From: Kordia sp045105435
GTDB taxonomy: Bacteria > Bacteroidota > Bacteroidia > Flavobacteriales > Flavobacteriaceae
Assembly (NCBI RefSeq): GCF_045105435.1
Contig: NZ_JBGCDL010000230.1
Span: 1 to 6,768 of the forward strand
Reading direction: 5' to 3'
DNA length: 6,768 bases
Shown piece by piece: positions 1 to 6,464 of this stretch. Below the pieces are notes generated by a model. That model saw nothing but the letters and a program-made list of their open reading frames with translations. It was not told where the DNA came from and made no database searches. Position numbers and translations under genes: made by a program. The first letter of the stretch is position 1; every line of letters starts with the position of its first letter.

Positions 1-195
1 CACAAAGAAGACGAAACACTTATGATGCCAATTAACGACCTTATGGGAAGTTATATGCACATGTTAATGAATCGTTTATTCAAGTCTAAAAACCGTATTC
101 ACGAAATGGTATGTTACGATTTCTTATATCGTTACTACAAATCCATGATTGCGCGTAAAAAGCACATGAACAAAAATAAAAACAAGCAGAAGTAA
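1..195 (+). CDS. Lantibiotic dehydratase / thiopeptide-type bacteriocin biosynthesis protein, C-terminal end (partial)
   Basis: Frame 1 is open from the first base to a TAA at 193-195 and gives the last 64 residues of a protein that begins left of the window. The stretch with SYMHMLMNRLF, then a basic loop, then HEMVCYDFLYRYY is what I recognise as the end of the SpaB C-terminal domain in Bacteroidota dehydratases, where an (S/H)xxHM..NR(L/W)F helix precedes a YDFLYRYY helix. In class I lanthipeptide enzymes this domain eliminates glutamate from glutamylated Ser/Thr to leave dehydroamino acids; the enzyme is cytoplasmic. The last dozen residues are a Lys/Asn-rich tail. Whether this is a full-length fused LanB or a stand-alone elimination subunit cannot be seen here. 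The nearby Gly-Gly precursor peptides support the assignment. Family recognition is from memory of motifs, not a search. Confidence 0.75.
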   Translation, partial: HKEDETLMMPINDLMGSYMHMLMNRLFKSKNRIHEMVCYDFLYRYYKSMIARKKHMNKNKNKQK

Positions 196-217
196 ATTTC
201 TGAGCTTGTAAAATTTT

Positions 218-250
218 AAAAAAAGTCTAGTTATACGCTAGACTTTTTTT
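218..250 (+). terminator. Rho-independent terminator after the dehydratase gene
   Basis: GTCTAG (225-230) pairs with CTAGAC (238-243) around a 7-base loop. The stem is extended by seven A (218-224) against seven T (244-250), giving 13 paired bases. It lies 22 bases after the dehydratase stop codon. The symmetrical A and T tracts mean it could also work on the - strand, but no - strand gene is close by. Confidence 0.88.
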
Positions 251-318
251 ATTATAAATCGTTGAAAAAAAACCTATAAAGCTTTTCCTACTTATTTTTT
301 TTCTCCACATAAAACCGT

Positions 319-326
319 TATACTTG
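319..326 (+). promoter_or_regulatory. Weak candidate -7 element for the TPR-HTH gene
   Basis: TATACTTG matches the Bacteroidota -7 consensus TAnnTTTG at all but one fixed position. It lies 30 bases before the ATG at 357, which would leave a leader of about 26 bases. There is no TTTG -33 element at 19-23 bases upstream, only a T-run at 295-302. If it is real, the alternative TTG start at 324 lies inside the promoter and cannot be used. Confidence 0.3.
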
Positions 327-356
327 TATAGATTGATCGTCATAAACTCTCAGTTC

Positions 357-2057
357 ATGCAGTATAAAAAAACCTTTTTCCTCCTACTCAGTATCCTTAC
401 TCTTCTGTGTTCGCTTTCGCTGAATGCACAAACAGATTCCTTACAGGGAAAATCGTATGAGGAGTTGATAAAGTTGCACGAAAGCACACTATTTAAAAAT
501 CCTACTGATTCCAAAACATATGCATTAGCTGCTTATAAAATAGCTCAAAAAGAAAATGACTCACGCAAAACAGCATACGCTATTTATCATATTGCCTATG
601 CTAATAGTTATATTCCTTTAAACAATGAAGCATTAAAAGGAATTGAAAACTCCATAAGCATTGCAAAAAAATTTAATGATAATTTATTGCTCTTTAAAAA
701 TCACAATCTAAGAGCTAATATATTTACAAACATAGGAAAAGAGTCTGAAGCAATAGACGAATACGGAGTAGCCAAGCAATATGCCATTTTAACTGATAAT
801 CCACTAAATAAAATTGTGGTTTCATTAAACATTGCTTATGTAAAAAAAGTACATGAAAATCATAGTGGTGCTATTGAATTATTCAAGGAAAACTTAAACA
901 TTCTCAATACACTCAAAACATCTGATCCAAAACAAGAAACCTATAAAAAGCAAGCACTTTTCAACATTGCAGATTGTTATTTGAGGATTAAAAATCCAAA
1001 AGAAGCAAAAAAATATAACGACTTAGCAATAGAAATGTTAAGAAATGAAGAAGCATCAATGTTTTACAATTTGCTTTTAATGAATGAAGCTATCATAAAT
1101 TATCAAATGAAAGAATTTGATAAAGCTATTGAGATTTCTAAAAAAGCAATAAGTTATTATACAAGCATCAATAGTGAAGATCAATTAATAACACCTTATT
1201 TCTATTTAGGAAAAAGTAATTATCAGTTAAAAAACCATAAAGATGCTATTCAATATTTGGAAAAAGTGAATGCAATCATTGCAAAATATAAAATTGTTTA
1301 TAGTGATCAAAAAGAAGGGTATGAAATATTATATAAATGTTACCAAAAATTAGGAGACTCAATAAAAGCTTCAAAAAATCTAGAAACTTATTTAGTACTT
1401 CTCAAAAAAACAGATAGCATAAATTCAAATGCCAATTACAAGATTCTTGAAAATGAAATTACTGTTTTAGATAGCAACAATCAAAAACAACAGAAACTTG
1501 CAAAGTATTTATATATATCTTTAGCTTTTTTACTTTTCATACTTGTAGGTTTTTTTATTTGGTTCAAGCACAAGCAAAAACAAAACAAGCTACGTTTTAA
1601 AAAATTATTAGTAACCATAGAGACTTTAGAAAAACCAAAAGAAAAAATTGTTGCAGAAGAAATTATTACAAAAGAAATATCAAATCCTGTCACGGATGAA
1701 AATGCACTACAAATTTTAAAAGCCTTAGAAAATTTTGAAGAAAAGAAATTGTACTTACGTCAAGATTGCACACTTGGATATGTCGCGAAAAAATTAAAAA
1801 CCAATACATCTTATTTGTCAAATGTGATCAATACGTATAAAGAAAAATCATTCAAATCCTATCTTTCAGAATTACGCATCAATGCGGCTTTAATTCAACT
1901 TAAAAATGATGATAAATTACGCTCGTATACCATCAAAGCAATTGCCGAAGAGTTTGGTTTTAAGCGTTCTGAAACCTTTTCACGAGCTTTTAAAGCACAA
2001 ACAGATATATACCCCTCTGTGTACATAAAAAACCTTGAAAACCAACACAATAAGTAG
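357..2057 (+). CDS. Membrane-anchored TPR protein with C-terminal AraC-type HTH domain (putative transcriptional regulator)
   Basis: 566 residues from the ATG at 357. I prefer this start to the in-frame TTG at 324 because it opens directly into a signal peptide: MQYKK, a hydrophobic stretch (residues 7-22), then LNA before QTD. Residues about 30-365 are helical with repeated TPR-like patterns such as AIDEYGVAKQYA, ALFNIADCYLRIKNPKEAKKY, AIEISKKAISYY and YFYLGKSNYQLKNHKDAIQYLEK. One membrane helix (about 384-403, YLYISLAFLLFILVGFFIWF) is followed by a basic cytoplasmic stretch. The C-terminus (about 460-560) is an AraC-family DNA-binding domain with two HTH units: TLGYVAKKLKTNTSYLSNVIN and YTIKAIAEEFGFKRSETFSRAF, then the usual Pro-Ser-x-Tyr. 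The predicted topology puts the TPR part in the periplasm and the HTH in the cytoplasm, so it could be a one-component sensor. This architecture is common in flavobacteria. It lies 87 bases before the first precursor peptide, in the same direction. The regulatory target is inference. Confidence 0.82.
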   Translation: MQYKKTFFLLLSILTLLCSLSLNAQTDSLQGKSYEELIKLHESTLFKNPTDSKTYALAAYKIAQKENDSRKTAYAIYHIAYANSYIPLNNEALKGIENSISIAKKFNDNLLLFKNHNLRANIFTNIGKESEAIDEYGVAKQYAILTDNPLNKIVVSLNIAYVKKVHENHSGAIELFKENLNILNTLKTSDPKQETYKKQALFNIADCYLRIKNPKEAKKYNDLAIEMLRNEEASMFYNLLLMNEAIINYQMKEFDKAIEISKKAISYYTSINSEDQLITPYFYLGKSNYQLKNHKDAIQYLEKVNAIIAKYKIVYSDQKEGYEILYKCYQKLGDSIKASKNLETYLVLLKKTDSINSNANYKILENEITVLDSNNQKQQKLAKYLYISLAFLLFILVGFFIWFKHKQKQNKLRFKKLLVTIETLEKPKEKIVAEEIITKEISNPVTDENALQILKALENFEEKKLYLRQDCTLGYVAKKLKTNTSYLSNVINTYKEKSFKSYLSELRINAALIQLKNDDKLRSYTIKAIAEEFGFKRSETFSRAFKAQTDIYPSVYIKNLENQHNK

Positions 2058-2079
2058 TGACGTTTTATAAAATATCACT

Positions 2080-2138
2080 TGTAAATACTGTTTTTTACAG
2101 AAACTTTTCTGATATTTAATGTTGTTAACTAAACAACA
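2080..2138 (+). promoter_or_regulatory. Cluster of three short dyads upstream of the first precursor gene
   Basis: Three inverted repeats lie in 59 bases: TGTAAA (2080-2085) with TTTACA (2094-2099); CAGAAA (2098-2103) with TTTCTG (2106-2111), only two bases apart; and TGTTGTT (2120-2126) with AACAACA (2132-2138). The first two could be operator half-sites and the third a hairpin just before the ATG at 2145. No good TTTG / TAnnTTTG promoter is visible between 2058 and 2144; the nearest -7-like string is TAATGTTG at 2117-2124. That would fit an activator-dependent promoter or read-through from the regulator gene, but neither is shown. Confidence 0.35.
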
Positions 2139-2144
2139 ATCATT

Positions 2145-2375
2145 ATGAGAACTTTAAAACTTAAAAAGATCAAAATTTCTAAAGTTGGTAATCCATACCT
2201 TGTGTATGGTGGTGCACAAAATGCTGCTGCCAACAATCATAAAACAGAGCCAAATACGATTTATTGTGAAACTCAAAATGAAGAAGATGATACTTGTGCC
2301 AGTCAAACAAATAGTGGAAGGACAGGACAAACAGATGGAGTAAGAGACAGAGATAATAACAGACGCCAAAACTAA
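2145..2375 (+). CDS. Gly-Gly leader RiPP precursor, hydrophilic two-Cys core (putative class I lanthipeptide-type)
   Basis: 76 residues starting at ATG 2145. The leader (residues 1-23) has LKLKKIKISK followed by a segment ending VYGG, and it aligns with LELNKLSLTK in the peptide encoded downstream, giving the shared pattern LxLxK(I/L)x(I/L)(S/T)K. Such leaders plus a double Gly are typical of Bacteroidota RiPP precursors cut by C39 proteases. The predicted 53-residue core holds 2 Cys (core positions 18 and 28), 7 Thr and 2 Ser. It is otherwise Asn, Gln, Asp, Glu and Arg rich, ending with an Asp/Arg/Asn tail. At most two thioether rings could form. The core is far more polar than usual for a lanthipeptide, so the final product class is uncertain. 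No clear Shine-Dalgarno site is present, as is usual in this phylum. A strong terminator follows 28 bases after the stop. Confidence 0.72.
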   Translation: MRTLKLKKIKISKVGNPYLVYGGAQNAAANNHKTEPNTIYCETQNEEDDTCASQTNSGRTGQTDGVRDRDNNRRQN

Positions 2376-2403
2376 ATAAAACATACCTAACCAATATATT
2401 TTT

Positions 2404-2440
2404 AAGCGCCTTCATTGTATACAATGAAGGCGCTTTTTTT
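2404..2440 (+). terminator. Perfect 32-base palindrome with T-run: terminator between the two precursor genes
   Basis: Bases 2404-2419 are the exact reverse complement of 2420-2435. The outer arm AAGCGCCTTCATTG pairs with CAATGAAGGCGCTT around a GTATAC-type centre. A run of seven T (2434-2440) follows, as expected of a + strand intrinsic terminator. The GC-rich base of the stem (GCGCC / GGCGC) makes it stable. It lies 28 bases after the first precursor's stop and 112 bases before the second precursor's ATG, so the two are probably not simply co-transcribed at equal levels. Confidence 0.88.
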
Positions 2441-2552
2441 GTTAATTAACAATTTCAAGGTATTATTTTTTTCACTTGTTCGTTATCTTTATGAATGTAT
2501 TCCCTATAAATTCTTTCAATTGTATTTTTTATTAACTGTAAAAAATGAAATC

Positions 2553-2807
2553 ATGAAAAAACAAAAGTTAGAATTAAACAAGTTAAGCTTGACAAAGTCA
2601 AGAATTGCAGAATTAAACACATTGAATGCCAAAGGTGGGAACAGAGAATCTACAGCACCAAATTGTATTTTTACTGGTATTATAGACGGTTGTGTTATCA
2701 CTGAAAATTGCCCTGGTGGAGGAACTGGCGGTTCTGGATACAACTGTCAAACAAATGATCCAACATGCAATACGCAAGCTATTTTATCGTGCCTATTTGC
2801 TTGTTAA
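2553..2807 (+). CDS. Class I lanthipeptide-type precursor with Gly-Gly leader and seven-Cys core
   Basis: 84 residues from the ATG at 2553. The frame stays open upstream to 2415, but that part overlaps the terminator and translates into AT-rich low-quality sequence. The chosen start gives the standard leader: MKKQKLELNKLSLTKSRIAE, then a short segment ending AKGG (residues 1-29). The LxLxKxx(I)AxLN pattern before a double Gly is what I know from Bacteroidota lanthipeptide precursors. The 55-residue core has Cys at core positions 9, 18, 24, 36, 43, 51 and 55, and ten Ser/Thr at 4, 5, 12, 21, 29, 32, 38, 42, 45 and 50. There is thus a dehydratable residue available for every Cys. A flexible PGGGTGGSG segment separates an N-terminal (3 Cys) and a C-terminal (4 Cys) half. 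The last residue is Cys (LSCLFAC). It would be modified by the dehydratase at the left edge, cut by the C39 exporter and secreted. No clear promoter is visible in 2441-2552. Confidence 0.83.
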   Translation: MKKQKLELNKLSLTKSRIAELNTLNAKGGNRESTAPNCIFTGIIDGCVITENCPGGGTGGSGYNCQTNDPTCNTQAILSCLFAC

Positions 2808-2825
2808 GAAACAAATACTAATAGC

Positions 2826-2857
2826 AAAGCCTCAAAGTGTTCAACTTTGAGGCTTTT
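2826..2857 (+). terminator. Terminator after the seven-Cys precursor gene
   Basis: AAAGCCTCAAAGT (2826-2838) pairs exactly with ACTTTGAGGCTTT (2844-2856) around a 5-base loop, a 13 bp stem with a short T-run (2854-2857). It lies 18 bases after the precursor stop in the convergent gap. It may also stop - strand transcripts from the exporter operon, though the T-run is poorer on that strand. Confidence 0.82.
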
Positions 2858-2863
2858 ATCATG

Positions 2864-2891
2864 AAAAAAAGAAATATCAACTTATTTCTTT
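2864..2891 (-). terminator. AT-only terminator of the exporter operon
   Basis: On the - strand AAAGAAATA (2891-2883) pairs with TATTTCTTT (2876-2868) around a 6-base loop, and the - strand then runs on as a T-tract (complement of the A-run 2864-2870). It starts 5 bases after the HlyD-family stop codon. The stem has only one G:C pair, so it may be weak and may rely on the stronger hairpin at 2826-2857 just beyond it. Confidence 0.55.
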
Positions 2892-2896
2892 ATGTT

Positions 2897-4255
2897 TTAT
2901 TTTCGACTAAATACTTCTCGCAATTGGTAGAAGATTCGTTGCATTACAGTCAATTCTTCCACTACAATTTCTGCCGTTCCTTCCATTTCTTGTTTAAAAT
3001 CAATCGGTTTTTCAAACGAGCTACTTAGTGAGTCTACTCGTAAATAAGCAACATACGTTGCGGGTCCACCTTGCGGATTTAACTGTGGAACACCTGAAAT
3101 ATTAATGATTTCTCCAGACAAACTTCCCCATTCTTGGTACGGATAACTATCTAATTTGATAATTACACTTTGTCCAACTTTAATTTTTCCTGAATTGGTT
3201 ACAGGAAACGAAACGCGTCCAATAATTCCTTCTATTTCATCTGGAATTACGGTAAATAAATCTTGTCCTATATTCACATTTTGGTATTTAGACCAAATAT
3301 CAAATACAGTAACTTCTCCTTTTATGGGCGATTTTAATACGAATTGCTGTTCCCATTGTAAGATCTGATTTTCTAAATCTTGCCTCGCTTGCTCTAAGTT
3401 TTGATCGGTAGAAATTTCCGAACTCTTATCACCAACAGATGCTTGACGAAAGTTATTTTGTAAGGTTAAAATAGAACTTTCATCATTTTCTATGGCAGAC
3501 AACAACGCTTCATTGGAACGTTTTGCACTGTAGTACATATTTTCTCGTTCTTTATACCTAAGCTTTGATTCAATTCCTTTGTTATACAAACGCTTAAACG
3601 TCTCATAATCCTTTCGGGTATTTTCTAATTCTTTCCTTTGTATCTCAAGTTGATTCTTACTATTTCGCAATCTATTACGAACTCTACCTAATTGCAAACT
3701 TATATTTGCTGCTTGGTTTTTGTCATCACTAAATATTGTATAGTTTAAATACGTTAAGTACTGCGCTCTAAACTGATTGTAAGCAGGCTGTACAACTCCC
3801 AATTTCAATTTTGTTGGAAGTACATAGGCTAACGAATCAAAATGGCTCTCCTTAGGTGTAAAGTCTTCCAATATTTTTTTTAACAATTGAACATCCTCAA
3901 ATTTTGCGGTATTTTCTATCACAGCCAATACTTCATCCACATCTACTTTTTGTCCAGCTTCTACAAAAATACTCGTCAATTTCCCAGCTGCATTTGCGGT
4001 TAAATGCGCAGGCGGATTTTCGGAAGTAATGGTAACTCGTGCCGGAATAATATCGTTGTAACTCAATAAAGAAGAACCAACTATAAACATAATAACAATT
4101 AAAAACACCACCGAAATTCCCCATTGAATTACCCAATTAGGTGCTTGTCCAAGTATTTCCTTAACCTGATCGGAACGTTCGTCAAGATCATTAATTTTCT
4201 TGCGTCTTTCCTCTTTCTTCTCTTCTTCCTTTTTTTCTTCTATCTTCTTCGCCAT
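2897..4255 (-). CDS. HlyD-family membrane fusion protein (peptide export adaptor)
   Basis: 452 residues. It is the periplasmic adaptor linking the ABC exporter encoded just upstream to an outer-membrane channel of the TolC type, which is not in the window. The N-terminus is a striking Lys/Glu/Arg-rich stretch (residues 3-20), followed by a short cytoplasmic part and a single membrane helix (about 43-65, ISVVFLIVIMFIVGSSLL). The biotinyl/lipoyl-like hairpin is split: first half about 88-115 (AGKLTSIFVEAGQKVDVDEV), second half about 307-337 (LKSPIKGEVTVFD...GQDLFTVIP). A long helical coiled-coil hairpin lies between them (about 185-305). The beta-barrel domain occupies about 340-435. The end, LTVMQRIFYQLREVF, is typical of adaptors in bacteriocin exporters. 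The ATG follows the ABC gene's TAA after a single base (4256), so the two are almost certainly translationally coupled. Confidence 0.93.
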   Translation of the reverse strand: MAKKIEEKKEEEKKEERRKKINDLDERSDQVKEILGQAPNWVIQWGISVVFLIVIMFIVGSSLLSYNDIIPARVTITSENPPAHLTANAAGKLTSIFVEAGQKVDVDEVLAVIENTAKFEDVQLLKKILEDFTPKESHFDSLAYVLPTKLKLGVVQPAYNQFRAQYLTYLNYTIFSDDKNQAANISLQLGRVRNRLRNSKNQLEIQRKELENTRKDYETFKRLYNKGIESKLRYKERENMYYSAKRSNEALLSAIENDESSILTLQNNFRQASVGDKSSEISTDQNLEQARQDLENQILQWEQQFVLKSPIKGEVTVFDIWSKYQNVNIGQDLFTVIPDEIEGIIGRVSFPVTNSGKIKVGQSVIIKLDSYPYQEWGSLSGEIINISGVPQLNPQGGPATYVAYLRVDSLSSSFEKPIDFKQEMEGTAEIVVEELTVMQRIFYQLREVFSRK

Positions 4256-4256
4256 A

Positions 4257-6464
4257 TTAGTTTCCTAGCTCTAATTGATTTTTTACTAATGTATAATATG
4301 ATCCACGTTTTGCCGTAAGCTCTTCGTGGTTTCCTAACTCAATAATTTTTCCTTTATCAAGTACAATAATCTGATCTGCATTTTTTACCGTACTCAATCG
4401 GTGTGCCACAACCACTACTGTTTTTCCTTTGTAAAATTCTTGAAGATTCTCCATAATAACCTTTTCGTTATTCGCATCTAAAGCACTTGTTGCTTCATCA
4501 AAGAAAATATACTTCGGATCTTTGTATACAGAACGCGCAATTAAAATACGTTGCTTTTGTCCTCCAGAAACATTGACACCACTCGATCCAATTTTAGTAT
4601 TATATCCAGATGGTAATTCTTCAATAAATTCTTCAATATTGGCAACTTTTACTGCGTGAATTAAACGTTGTTTGTCAATAATTCCTTCCGAATCTGATTC
4701 CGTAATGTTTCTAGCAATTGTATCTCCAAATAGGAAACCATCTTGCATTACTGAACCACATGCTTTTCGCCACGATTTGGTACTCATATCGCCCAATTTA
4801 TGTGGACCAATATGGATAGAACCTTCATTAAAATCGTAGAATTTCAGCAACAGCTTAATTAAGGTCGTTTTTCCACTACCACTGGCGCCAACAATAGCGG
4901 TTACTTTTCCTTGCGGAATTTCTACAGTTAAATCATCTAAAATTAACGGCGAGCTTTTTCCTCCATAGCGGAAACTTGCATTGGTCAGTTTAATCGTTTT
5001 ATCTTCCGGTAATTCTTTGATATTTTCCTCAAAACGATCTTCTTCATCGTCTTTGTTATGAATTTCAGACAAACGCTCTAAACTAATTTTTGCATCTTGT
5101 CCAGATTGAATGAACGTAATAAAGTTGTTAATTGGCAAGTTTAACTGTCCAATAATATATTGTACCGAAAGCATCATACCTAAGGTAAACATAGAATCGT
5201 CAATTACGGAAGTTGCCGCAATGTAGGTAATGATGATATTTTTTAATTCGTTGATAAATCGTCCACCTGTATTTTGTGTTTGCGAAAGCGCCAATCCTTT
5301 AATGGAAATTTTGAACAAACGTACTTGAATGGCTTCCCATTCCCAACGTCTTCTACGTTCCGAACCGTTCAATTTTATTTCTTGCATTCCCGAAATCAGC
5401 TGATACAAACTACTTTGGTTATCGGATGATTGATCGAATCGTTTGTAATCGAGTTCGGCTCTCTTTTTCATAAACAATAGTGTCCAACCAATATACAAGG
5501 CAGATCCTACAAAGAACACAATAAATATAGGCATGTTGTAGTATGCCAATACACCTCCAAAAATGAACATATTAAAAGCAGAAAACAATGTGTTTAAAGT
5601 TGTGGACGACAAGAAACTCTGAATTCTATTGTGATCGTAAATACGTTGTATAATATCTCCCGTATTCTTGGAATCGAAAAAGGCAATGGGCAATCGCATC
5701 AACTTGATTAAGAAATCGGAAATCAGGTTGATGTTAATCCGGCTGGTCATGTGTAGTAAAATCCAACCCCGAATCAGTTCTACCGTAGTTTGCGAAATAA
5801 AGAGTGTTAACTGCGCAATTAATATCAGAAATACAAAATCTTTATTCTGATAATTAATACCATAATCGACTACCGATTGGGTTAAAAACGGAAATATAAG
5901 CTGCAGCAAACTCCCGACGAGTAGTCCTAAAATTAACTGAGCAATGTATTTTTTATAGGGTTTAAAGTACCAAAACAGAAACTTAAATCCGTATTCTTTC
6001 TTTTCTTCTTTTTCGAGTTCGTAAAACTCTGGCGTAGGCTCTAATAACAATAAATATCCTTCGGCACTATCTGGATCGGCACTACTACCTATCCAACCTT
6101 TTATAAAATCTTCTTTTGAATATTTTACCAAACCATGTGCAGGATCGGCAACATACACCGTATTTCTTTTAATCTTATAAACCACCACAAAATGACGTTG
6201 TCTCCAATGCGCAATACACGGATACGGCACTTCATCTATTAAGGTTTTATAATCGACACTTACCGCTAAGGTGTGCAATCCTATTTCTTCGGCAGCTTCG
6301 GCAATTCCGCCAAGGGAAACACCTTCTCTGGTAATATTTGCTTTCTTTCGCAGAAAGTCAATTGTATAGGCACGTCCAAAATGCTTTGCCACCATACGCA
6401 AGCATGTTGGTCCACAATCCATTTGGTCTAACTGTCGGTAAAAAGGAAACTCTCTCTTTATCAT
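4257..6464 (-). CDS. Peptidase-containing ABC transporter (C39 protease + exporter, PCAT / bacteriocin type)
   Basis: 735 residues, a normal length for the family. It cuts Gly-Gly leaders in the cytoplasm and pumps the released peptide across the inner membrane using ATP. Residues 1-140 form the C39 peptidase: QLDQMDCGPTC gives the oxyanion Gln11 and nucleophile Cys17, HFVVVYKI gives His91, and ADPA gives Asp107, so the active site is complete. The membrane domain spans about 170-450 with roughly six helices. The ATPase domain (about 490-730) has Walker A GASGSGKT (526-533), Q-loop Gln574, signature VSGGQ (632-636), Walker B YIFFDEATSALD (652-663) and H-loop His688. The start is supported by AGAAAGAAAG (6477-6468) a few bases before the ATG. 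The gene converges on the precursor genes and has its own promoter. Its natural substrates are most likely the two double-Gly peptides encoded at 2145 and 2553. Confidence 0.96.
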   Translation of the reverse strand: MIKREFPFYRQLDQMDCGPTCLRMVAKHFGRAYTIDFLRKKANITREGVSLGGIAEAAEEIGLHTLAVSVDYKTLIDEVPYPCIAHWRQRHFVVVYKIKRNTVYVADPAHGLVKYSKEDFIKGWIGSSADPDSAEGYLLLLEPTPEFYELEKEEKKEYGFKFLFWYFKPYKKYIAQLILGLLVGSLLQLIFPFLTQSVVDYGINYQNKDFVFLILIAQLTLFISQTTVELIRGWILLHMTSRININLISDFLIKLMRLPIAFFDSKNTGDIIQRIYDHNRIQSFLSSTTLNTLFSAFNMFIFGGVLAYYNMPIFIVFFVGSALYIGWTLLFMKKRAELDYKRFDQSSDNQSSLYQLISGMQEIKLNGSERRRRWEWEAIQVRLFKISIKGLALSQTQNTGGRFINELKNIIITYIAATSVIDDSMFTLGMMLSVQYIIGQLNLPINNFITFIQSGQDAKISLERLSEIHNKDDEEDRFEENIKELPEDKTIKLTNASFRYGGKSSPLILDDLTVEIPQGKVTAIVGASGSGKTTLIKLLLKFYDFNEGSIHIGPHKLGDMSTKSWRKACGSVMQDGFLFGDTIARNITESDSEGIIDKQRLIHAVKVANIEEFIEELPSGYNTKIGSSGVNVSGGQKQRILIARSVYKDPKYIFFDEATSALDANNEKVIMENLQEFYKGKTVVVVAHRLSTVKNADQIIVLDKGKIIELGNHEELTAKRGSYYTLVKNQLELGN

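Noticed and set aside
324..356. In-frame TTG start 11 codons upstream of the TPR-HTH gene's ATG
   Set aside because: It would put extra residues before a clear signal peptide and overlaps a -7-like element; the ATG at 357 gives a standard signal peptide.
2154..2424. Two - strand ORFs (2384-2154 and 2424-2179) opposite the first precursor
   Set aside because: They are antisense shadows. The longer one begins in the palindrome, which is why both strands there appear to start MYTMKAL.
2415..2552. N-terminal extension (46 codons) of the second precursor ORF
   Set aside because: It starts inside the terminator palindrome and encodes AT-rich hydrophobic filler; the ATG at 2553 gives a typical double-Gly leader.
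2516..2743. - strand ORF opposite the second precursor
   Set aside because: Its Pro-rich stretch is just the complement of the precursor's Gly-rich codons; the + strand reading has a leader motif and patterned Cys.
2837..3028. + strand 63-residue ORF in the convergent gap
   Set aside because: It overlaps the terminator stem and runs antisense into the HlyD gene; it has no recognisable domain.
3933..4136. 67-residue - strand ORF in another frame within the HlyD gene
   Set aside because: It lies wholly inside a confidently identified gene and shows no family features.
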